Part shown: positions 1 to 6,728 of the stretch, piece by piece | Position numbering within the stretch: position 1 is the stretch's first letter | Layout of the letters: each line of letters opens with the position of its first letter | From: CAZXFA01 sp964640085 | GTDB lineage: Bacteria; Actinomycetota; UBA4738; HRBIN12 | NCBI GenBank assembly: GCA_964640085.1 | Contig: CAZXFA010000053.1 | Location: 1 to 7,253, forward strand | Direction: 5' to 3' | DNA length: 7,253 nucleotides | Position numbers and translations under genes: made by a program | The notes under the pieces: generated by a model | What the model saw: the letters and a program-made list of their open reading frames with translations, nothing else | Told to the model about the DNA's origin: nothing | Databases searched by the model: none

Positions 1-49
1 TGCCGATGTTCACGTGGGGCTTGGTCCGCTCGAACTTCTGCTTGCCCAT
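1..49 (-). CDS. tuf: Elongation factor Tu, N-terminal fragment (cut by window edge)
   Basis: EF-Tu is the GTPase that carries aminoacyl-tRNA to the ribosomal A site in the cytoplasm. Only 16 codons and one base are inside the window; they read MGKQKFERTKPHVNIG, the standard EF-Tu N-terminus just before the P-loop. The ATG is at 47-49. A Shine-Dalgarno AGGAG (59-63) sits 9 nt upstream and overlaps the TGA stop of fusA, so the two genes, 13 bp apart, are almost certainly co-transcribed as the end of the str operon. Nothing can be said about the rest of the protein. The identification rests on the N-terminal signature plus the position directly after fusA. Confidence 0.93.
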   Translation of the reverse strand, partial: MGKQKFERTKPHVNIG

Positions 50-62
50 CAGTCGTTTCTCC

Positions 63-2231
<2,169 letters not shown>

Positions 2232-2243
2232 CAGCAGCGATCC

Positions 2244-2279
2244 CCCTGTCGGTTCGGGCTACCCTGTCGGTTCGGGCTA
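2244..2279. repeat. Two perfect tandem copies of an 18-bp unit upstream of fusA
   Basis: The plus-strand unit CCCTGTCGGTTCGGGCTA occurs twice head-to-tail without mismatch (2244-2261 and 2262-2279). On the minus strand each copy begins with TAG, which is in frame with fusA, so the repeat is not coding for an EF-G extension. The proximal copy ends in the G run that forms the putative ribosome binding site of the ATG start, so the repeat lies in the translation initiation region. Its function is unknown. Such perfect short tandems often arise by slippage and may vary in copy number. Confidence 0.9.
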
Positions 2280-2305
2280 CGCTCGCTCGCTGCCGCTCGC
2301 TCGCT
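2280..2305. repeat. Pair of 12-bp direct repeats (CGCTCGCTCGCT) separated by 2 bp
   Basis: The plus strand shows CGCTCGCTCGCT at 2280-2291 and again at 2294-2305, with GC between them. Each copy is itself a run of the 4-mer CGCT. It abuts the 18-bp tandem, so nearly 62 bp of the rpsG-fusA gap are repetitive. This composition is unlike the flanking genes. It could be a fragment of a dispersed intergenic repeat or simple-sequence expansion; which one cannot be told from one copy of the locus. Confidence 0.8.
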
Positions 2306-2324
2306 CCTCGAGCCCTCACGGAAC

Positions 2325-2344
2325 GCCGGGCCCTGGGGCCCGGC
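2325..2344. other. Strong GC hairpin between rpsG and fusA
   Basis: A perfect 9-bp inverted repeat, GCCGGGCCC and GGGCCCGGC, is separated by only 2 nt (2334-2335). In RNA it would form a 7-8 bp GC stem with a small loop starting about 17 nt after the rpsG stop codon. There is no T run after it on the minus strand, so a classical intrinsic terminator is unlikely. It could instead be an RNA-processing or stability element, or a partial attenuator that sets fusA-tuf levels relative to the ribosomal proteins. The structure is seen in sequence; the role is inference. Confidence 0.55.
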
Positions 2345-2361
2345 CACGGAGCTTCCGTCGA

Positions 2362-2832
2362 TCACCATCGGTAATGCGCGAACGCCTTGTTCGCCTCCGC
2401 CATCTTGTGCATGTCCTCGCGCCGTTTCACGGAGACGCCCTGTCCCAGCGAGGCGTCCATGATCTCGCCCACCAGCCGGTCGGCCATCGAGTGCTCCTTC
2501 CGGGTGCGAGCGTTGTTCACCAGCCACCGCAGCGCGAGCGTGGTCCCGCGGGCGGGACGAACCTCAACGGGCACCTGGTAGTTGGCGCCGCCCACCCGGC
2601 GCGACCGGACCTCGAGCAGCGGGCGGACGTTGTCCACCGCCTTCTTGAGCGTGATCGCCGGGTCGTTGGCAGTGCGTTCGCTAATCACCTCGAGCGCCTT
2701 GTACACGGTTCGCTCGGCCAGCGTCTTCTTCCCATCGAGCAGGACCTTGTTGATCAGTTGGGTGACCAGCACGTTCTGGTAGACCGGGTCGGGCTGGATG
2801 TCGCGACGTACGGCAGGGCCCTTGCGCGGCAT
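2362..2832 (-). CDS. rpsG: 30S ribosomal protein S7
   Basis: Primary 16S rRNA binding protein that nucleates assembly of the 30S head and lines the E-site mRNA channel. The 156-residue product starts MPRKGPAVRRDIQPDPVY and ends AHYRW, which matches the family in length and ends. Conserved inner segments include LINKVLLDGKK, NDPAITLKKAVDN, RRVGGANYQVPVEV and NARTRKEHSMADRL. A longer frame extends 10 codons upstream into rpsL, but the MPRKG start is the conserved one and gives the normal length. The gene begins 4 bp after the rpsL stop, so its ribosome binding site (AAGGGCGGCGAG region) lies inside the rpsL 3' end and translation is probably coupled. The stop TGA is at 2362-2364. Confidence 0.98.
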   Translation of the reverse strand: MPRKGPAVRRDIQPDPVYQNVLVTQLINKVLLDGKKTLAERTVYKALEVISERTANDPAITLKKAVDNVRPLLEVRSRRVGGANYQVPVEVRPARGTTLALRWLVNNARTRKEHSMADRLVGEIMDASLGQGVSVKRREDMHKMAEANKAFAHYRW

Positions 2833-2836
2833 GGTG

Positions 2837-3211
2837 CTACTCGCCGCCCTTCTTGGCCCCATAGCGCGAACGCGCCTTCTTCCGGTCGCGCACCCCGGCG
2901 GTGTCGAGCGTGCCGCGGATGACCTTGTACCGGACGCCCGGCAGGTCCCGGACCCGCCCGGCGCGCACCAGCACGATCGAGTGCTCCTGGAGGTTGTGCC
3001 CCACGCCGGGGATGTAGGCGGTGACCTCGACCTGCGAGGTCAGCCGGACGCGGGCCACCTTCCGCAGGGCCGAGTTCGGCTTCTTCGGCGTGGTCGTGTA
3101 GACGCGCGTGCAGACGCCCCGCCGCTGCGGCGAGCCCTTGAGGGCCGGGGCCTTGGTCTTCTCTTTCGGCCGCTTCCGCCCGTTCCGGACGAGCTGCTGG
3201 ATGGTGGGCAT
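2837..3211 (-). CDS. rpsL: 30S ribosomal protein S12, with natural Arg at position 88
   Basis: Decoding-centre protein of the small subunit that controls accuracy of tRNA selection; classic target of streptomycin-resistance mutations. The 124-residue product has the expected MPTIQQLVR start, KGSPQRRGVCTRVYTTTPKK at 25-44, NSALRKVARV, and GHNLQEHS at 71-78. Lys43 and Lys44 are the usual residues. Residue 88 is Arg (codon CGG, plus-strand 2948-2950) in GRVRDLPGVRY, where E. coli and Mycobacterium have Lys. Asp89, the residue methylthiolated by RimO in other bacteria, is kept. The start has a close AGAGGA (3214-3219), only 2 nt before ATG. First gene of the str operon, with a predicted promoter about 190 bp upstream and a 4-bp gap to rpsG. 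Confidence 0.98.
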   Translation of the reverse strand: MPTIQQLVRNGRKRPKEKTKAPALKGSPQRRGVCTRVYTTTPKKPNSALRKVARVRLTSQVEVTAYIPGVGHNLQEHSIVLVRAGRVRDLPGVRYKVIRGTLDTAGVRDRKKARSRYGAKKGGE

Positions 3212-3306
3212 GGTCCTCTCGTCTGCACTCTCGACTTTGTCAACCGAACCGGGGGTCCAGCCGCTTCGACCGGTTCGACGAAGAAGCCGGACCGCGGGCC
3301 CGGCCT

Positions 3307-3326
3307 CCAGGACGGCACCGTCGTGG
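3307..3326 (-). other. Hairpin in the rpsL 5' leader
   Basis: GACGG (3311-3315) and CCGTC (3318-3322) are inverted around CA, and after one mismatch the arms extend by CCA (3307-3309) and TGG (3324-3326). If rpsL is transcribed from the promoter predicted at 3404-3433, this stem would lie in the middle of its untranslated leader. There is no T run, so it is not an obvious attenuator. Its role is unknown. Confidence 0.35.
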
Positions 3327-3369
3327 GCGTAAGAACCCTCGGGAAGCCCCCTGGAAGCGTGCTCAGATA

Positions 3370-3392
3370 CCGGGCCCGCCCGCCGAGCCCGG
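3370..3392 (-). other. Hairpin close to the predicted 5' end of the rpsL leader
   Basis: CCGGGC (3370-3375) and GCCCGG (3387-3392) form a 6-bp GC stem with an 11-nt loop. It would begin a few nucleotides after the transcription start inferred near 3397, so it could protect the 5' end of the str mRNA or be part of a folded leader. GC-rich DNA makes chance stems common, so the weight is modest. Confidence 0.35.
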
Positions 3393-3403
3393 CGCGACCG
3401 ATA

Positions 3404-3433
3404 ACGCTACTAGGCACCGCGCCAGAGTGTCAA
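3404..3433 (-). promoter_or_regulatory. Predicted sigma-A-type promoter of the str operon
   Basis: On the minus strand a perfect -35 TTGACA (3428-3433) is followed after 18 bp by TAGCGT (3404-3409), which fits the actinobacterial TANNNT -10. Transcription would start near 3397, leaving a leader of about 185 nt before the rpsL ATG. It is the best promoter candidate in the 289-bp region between rpsL and the divergent phosphatase gene. The rest of that region (3212-3369) holds no ORF with an ATG on the minus strand and no recognisable RNA family. Confidence 0.6.
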
Positions 3434-3484
3434 CGCATCGTGCCTGGTCGTCGGGCACGGGACGGGCTCCCGCCGACACCCTGC

Positions 3485-3490
3485 TAGCGT
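3485..3490 (+). promoter_or_regulatory. Possible -10 element of the phosphatase gene (near-leaderless)
   Basis: TAGCGT on the plus strand lies 10 nt before the GTG start at 3501, and there is no Shine-Dalgarno between them. Transcription would begin around 3497-3501, giving a leader of a few bases or none, a common arrangement in Actinobacteria. No convincing -35 is found 16-19 bp upstream. The same hexamer serves as the predicted -10 of rpsL on the other strand about 80 bp away. Confidence 0.3.
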
Positions 3491-3500
3491 CCCGGGCAAC

Positions 3501-4319
3501 GTGGCGAAGACCGAGGATCTGGCGGCGCTCCTGGAGGTGGCCCAGGCCGCCGCATGGGCCGGCGGGCGCCTGGTGATCCGGGGGGCCGGCGGGGCCCGGC
3601 CCGAGGAGAAGGGCGCCGGGGACTACGTGACCGAGGTCGATCGCGCGAGCGAGCGCGAGATCTCGGCGGCGCTGCGCGAGGCCACCCCGCGGATCCCGAT
3701 CCTCGGCGAGGAGTCCGGAGGACCCGGGGAGGGCGTAGGCGATCGCTCGTGGGTGGTCGATCCACTGGACGGGACGACGAACTTCCTCCATGGGTTCCCC
3801 GCCGTGGGGGTGTCGGTAGCGCTGGTAGAGGCGGAGCGCCCGGTGCTCGGCGTCGTGCACGCCCCCTTCTTCGGCACGACCTTCGTGGGCGCCCGCGGAC
3901 TCGGGGCGAGGGTGATCGATGCCGACGGGTCCCCGCGGCCGCTGGCGGTCTCGGGTCGTGCTCCCGACCGGGCGGTGGTGGGCACCGGGTTCCCGTTCCG
4001 CCGGAAGGATCTGCTGCCCCGGTACCTGGAAACGATGACCGCGTGCCTGCGGCGTTTCGAGGACCTCCGGCGACCCGGAGCCGCCTCGCTCGACCTGGCC
4101 TGGGTGTCCGCCGGGGTGTTCGATGGGTTCTTCGAGCTCGCCCTGTCCCCCTGGGACGTGGCGGCGGGAGCCGTGCTGATCCAGGAGGCGGGCGGGATCG
4201 TGACGGACTGGGAGGGCGGACCCGGGTACCTGAGCGGGGACATCCTCGCTGGCTCGCCCGTCGTCCACGCCGAGCTCCTGAGGATCGCCGTCAACCGGGG
4301 GCCCACCCCGGCCAGGTAG
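3501..4319 (+). CDS. Inositol monophosphatase family protein (SuhB/HisN-like phosphatase)
   Basis: Mg2+-dependent phosphatase of the lithium-sensitive inositol monophosphatase superfamily, cytoplasmic. The 272-residue protein has every hallmark: GDYVTEVDRASE at 40-51, GEE at 69-71, WVVDPLDGTTNF at 84-95 and WDVAAG at 218-223. The expected metal ligands are Glu70, Asp87, the Leu89 carbonyl, Asp90 and Asp219, so it should be active. Length is normal. The GTG start gives the usual helical N-terminus (LAALLEVAQAAAWAGG) and lacks a clear ribosome binding site. Substrate is open: inositol-1-phosphate, histidinol-phosphate (many Actinobacteria use an IMPase-fold HisN) and other sugar phosphates are all possible. 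The VDPLDGTTNFLHGFP stretch is closest to SuhB-type enzymes. It is divergent from rpsL and 133 bp upstream of the protease gene, which has its own promoter candidate. Confidence 0.93.
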   Translation: MAKTEDLAALLEVAQAAAWAGGRLVIRGAGGARPEEKGAGDYVTEVDRASEREISAALREATPRIPILGEESGGPGEGVGDRSWVVDPLDGTTNFLHGFPAVGVSVALVEAERPVLGVVHAPFFGTTFVGARGLGARVIDADGSPRPLAVSGRAPDRAVVGTGFPFRRKDLLPRYLETMTACLRRFEDLRRPGAASLDLAWVSAGVFDGFFELALSPWDVAAGAVLIQEAGGIVTDWEGGPGYLSGDILAGSPVVHAELLRIAVNRGPTPAR

Positions 4320-4354
4320 GCGCTCCCGCGAAGGAGCCGAGGGCCCTCTCCGAT

Positions 4355-4384
4355 TTGACCGGGTCGGAAGGCCGCGCTTAGGTA
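4355..4384 (+). promoter_or_regulatory. Possible promoter of the protease gene
   Basis: TTGACC (4355-4360) is followed by an 18-bp spacer and TAGGTA (4379-4384), a fair match to an actinobacterial housekeeping promoter, though the last -10 base is not T. Transcription would start near 4391 and give a leader of about 60 nt. Short stems lie nearby: CGGGA/TCCCG (4386-4390 with 4396-4400) and TCCGG/CCGGA (4411-4415 with 4421-4425). The phosphatase gene ends without an obvious intrinsic terminator, so read-through from it is also possible. Confidence 0.4.
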
Positions 4385-4440
4385 GCGGGAACGCGTCCCG
4401 GCATCCGCGATCCGGCGACCCCGGACCGGCGGGTGGCCAG

Positions 4441-4449
4441 AAAGGAGGG
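4441..4449 (+). promoter_or_regulatory. Strong Shine-Dalgarno of the protease gene
   Basis: AAAGGAGGG ends 3 nt before the ATG at 4453. It is the best ribosome binding site in the window and fixes the protease start, which is also supported by the signal peptide that follows directly. Confidence 0.85.
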
Positions 4450-4452
4450 CAC

Positions 4453-6663
4453 ATGATCCGGCGCGCGATCGGCCTCGCAGCGGCGACCCTGCTGCTGGCC
4501 GCACTGGGCCCGGTCCTCGGCGCCCAGGCCCGTTCCACCGATCGCGACGGTCCGGCGATCGACACGGGCGTTCAGCACATCCCGTTCGACCTCAAGCAAC
4601 CCCGCTTGAAGGTCCGGCAGGCCCGGCGAGAGGCGCGGGCGCAGGCCGTCCCGACCGCGAGCCTCTCCTCGATCGGGGACGAGAAGATCTGGCTGGCGCT
4701 CGACAACACGGGCGGCTTCCTCTACCTGAAGGAGTACACGCTCCGAGCCATCGGCGAGCACATCGAGGTCTGGGTGGCGAGCGACGACGACGGGATCTCG
4801 GCCGGAACGGACTTCCCCTCGGGTGACTGCCGGAACGGGGTCCGGACCCAGATCACCGACGACCAGGTGAACTACCTGATCCAGGAGTTCGACCAGAACA
4901 TCTACCCGCTCGAGTCCTCCGTGTTCAGCGTCCCGCCGGACCGAGACGGGACCGACGCCCCGCTGGCCGGCCTGTTGGGCCTCCCCGCCGACTACTACGA
5001 GGGCGACGGAGACGACATCGTCGTGCTCGTCGACAACGTGCGGGACGACAACTTCTACGACACGGACAACCAGAACACCCTGTCATACATCGCCGGCTTC
5101 TTCGCGTCGTTCAACAACGAGTTCCTGAATCGCAACGTGATGACGATCGACGCCTGGGACTGGCTGCACCGGACCGGCGCTAGCCCGCCGCACGAGCCGA
5201 CGACCGACCCGTGCACCAGCGCGCCGGCCCGCCCGTTCCTGTACGAGGGGGTCTTCGCCCACGAGTACCAGCACCTCCTCGAGTACTACGAGGACGACGG
5301 CGAGACGACCTGGATGAACGAGGGTCTGTCCGACTGGGCCCAGACGCTCACCGGGTACGTCGACCCCACGATCCCGATCACGGACCTCGGCTACGACAGC
5401 CACGTCCAGTGCTTCCTCGGGTACCTGGGGGTACAGACCGACTTCAACCCGATCCCCAGGGAGGGTGGTCCCGAGCAGTCCCTGAACCTGTGGGGCGATC
5501 AGACCGACTTCGAGTCGGAGATCCTGTGCGACTACGGAGCCGCCTACACGATGATGGAGCTGCTCGCTTCCCGGTTCGGTCCGGGCTTCATGGGTGAACT
5601 CCACCGGGACGACCTCCATGGGTTCCAGAGCCTCGAGGGCCTCCTCGCGGCGGCCGGGAGCAGCATGAGCATCGCCGACCTGATCGACACGTGGGCGGCG
5701 ATGTCGGCCCTGGACGGGGTCCTGGATGACGGCGCGAACCTGAAGGGCGGCGCGAACGCACCGGACCTGCAGGTGCCGACTCTCGACGCCACCATCAACT
5801 GGGGCACGGACCAGAGCTACAGCTCCCCGGGCGCGCCGCCGAACGGATCGGACTTCGTCCGCGTCCGCGACGGCACGGGCACGTACCTGTCCGCCGACCA
5901 GGTCCGGAGGATCGAGTTCGACGGCGTGAGCCAGCTCCCCACCCTCCCGGTCGAGTGGTCGGTGGACGCGAACCCGCCCGGCCAGCCGGGCGACCCGGCC
6001 CTGTACTCGGGGACGGGCGACAACCTGGATCGCGCGATCGTCCGCGAGGTCGCCGTCCCCGCCGGGACACCGGCCCTCGCCTTCGACGCCGACTGGAGCC
6101 TGGAGGACGGGTTCGACTACGCCTACGTGCAGGTCTCGACCGACGGGGGCGAGTCGTACACCTCGATCCCCTGTTCTGACCAAGTCGCCGGGCCGCTCGG
6201 GCCGGCGTTCAACGGCGTCACCGGCGGCTTCGTGCCCGTGACCTGCGACCTGTCGGCCTACGCCGGGCAGACCATCGTGATCTCCTTCCGGATGGTGACC
6301 GATGCCGCGGTCACCTTCGACGGAATCTGGGTCGACGACGTATCGGTGGATGGCACTCAGCTCTCGGACGGTTCCACCCTGGACGGGTGGCAGTCCCCCA
6401 CGGAGTTCAACCCGATCGACGTGGAGGGCTACACGGTCCGCGCGATCGCCTACCGCGAGGGCAAGAAGGCGTGGATAGGCGAGATCCCGCTCGACGGGGA
6501 CTTCCACGGGGTCCTGAGACGTGGCATGCTGCGCAAGGCCATCGGGGCCAAGGCCGAGGTCGTCGCGGTGATCGTCACCTACCACGACTCGACCGAGACG
6601 GTCCTCCAGTACGCCCACTATGAGCTGCACGTGAACGGCGTGCTGCAGCCGGGTGGCTCATAG
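4453..6663 (+). CDS. Secreted gluzincin-type zinc metalloprotease, immune-inhibitor-A-like
   Basis: Predicted extracellular protease of 736 residues. A signal peptide is clear: MIRR, a hydrophobic run to about residue 23, and an AQA cleavage motif at 24-26. The catalytic site is HEYQH at 270-274 (two His zinc ligands and the general base Glu271), followed 15 residues later by NEGLSDW at 289-295, where Glu290 is the likely third ligand. NExxSD is the gluzincin signature, as in thermolysin and M30-type enzymes. YGAAYTMMELLASRFG at 361-376 resembles the helix that follows in such families. Residues about 520-635 look like a beta-sandwich of the MAM/immune inhibitor A accessory kind (DADWSLEDGFDYAYVQVSTD, then GIWVDDVSVDG). 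The last 85 residues are an unrecognised charged domain. Six cysteines (126, 254, 320, 359, 574, 598) fit a disulphide-bonded exported protein. No sortase motif or C-terminal membrane segment is seen, so it is probably released. Exact peptidase family and substrate are not established. Confidence 0.85.
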   Translation: MIRRAIGLAAATLLLAALGPVLGAQARSTDRDGPAIDTGVQHIPFDLKQPRLKVRQARREARAQAVPTASLSSIGDEKIWLALDNTGGFLYLKEYTLRAIGEHIEVWVASDDDGISAGTDFPSGDCRNGVRTQITDDQVNYLIQEFDQNIYPLESSVFSVPPDRDGTDAPLAGLLGLPADYYEGDGDDIVVLVDNVRDDNFYDTDNQNTLSYIAGFFASFNNEFLNRNVMTIDAWDWLHRTGASPPHEPTTDPCTSAPARPFLYEGVFAHEYQHLLEYYEDDGETTWMNEGLSDWAQTLTGYVDPTIPITDLGYDSHVQCFLGYLGVQTDFNPIPREGGPEQSLNLWGDQTDFESEILCDYGAAYTMMELLASRFGPGFMGELHRDDLHGFQSLEGLLAAAGSSMSIADLIDTWAAMSALDGVLDDGANLKGGANAPDLQVPTLDATINWGTDQSYSSPGAPPNGSDFVRVRDGTGTYLSADQVRRIEFDGVSQLPTLPVEWSVDANPPGQPGDPALYSGTGDNLDRAIVREVAVPAGTPALAFDADWSLEDGFDYAYVQVSTDGGESYTSIPCSDQVAGPLGPAFNGVTGGFVPVTCDLSAYAGQTIVISFRMVTDAAVTFDGIWVDDVSVDGTQLSDGSTLDGWQSPTEFNPIDVEGYTVRAIAYREGKKAWIGEIPLDGDFHGVLRRGMLRKAIGAKAEVVAVIVTYHDSTETVLQYAHYELHVNGVLQPGGS

Positions 6664-6683
6664 GGATCGTCTCCGGACGGACG

Positions 6684-6711
6684 GAGGGGCGGCACGCGTG
6701 TGCCGCCCCTC
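6684..6711. terminator. Shared hairpin between convergent protease gene and rpoC
   Basis: GAGGGGCGGCAC (6684-6695) and GTGCCGCCCCTC (6700-6711) are a perfect 12-bp inverted repeat around the 4-nt loop GCGT. It lies 20 bp after the protease stop and 17 bp after the rpoC stop on the other strand, the only structure in the 65-bp convergent gap. There is no strong T run on either side (TCTCGCGTTCG follows on the plus strand), as is common for actinobacterial terminators. Bidirectional termination is the natural reading. Confidence 0.8.
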
Positions 6712-6728
6712 TCGCGTTCGGAGCCGGT

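Noticed and set aside
2362..2862. Longer rpsG start 10 codons upstream
   Set aside because: It would overlap the 3' end of rpsL, while the internal ATG gives MPRKG and the usual 156 residues of S7.
3238..3243. TTGACA on the minus strand 26 nt before the rpsL ATG as a second promoter
   Set aside because: No -10-like sequence follows at 16-19 bp; that position holds the GAGAGG ribosome binding site.
4339..4348. GAGGGCCCTC palindrome after the phosphatase gene as a terminator
   Set aside because: A 10-bp perfect palindrome has no loop unless inner pairs open, leaving a weak stem, and no T run follows.
3363..4565. 400-codon minus-strand frame across the phosphatase gene
   Set aside because: It overlaps the IMPase motifs in antisense, crosses two intergenic regions and the predicted rpsL promoter, and has no protein-like pattern.
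5083..6630. 515-codon open frame on the minus strand opposite the protease gene
   Set aside because: It is the antisense shadow of a high-GC gene: the product is rich in V, R, G and D without domain signatures, while the plus-strand frame has a signal peptide, a zinc site and a strong ribosome binding site.
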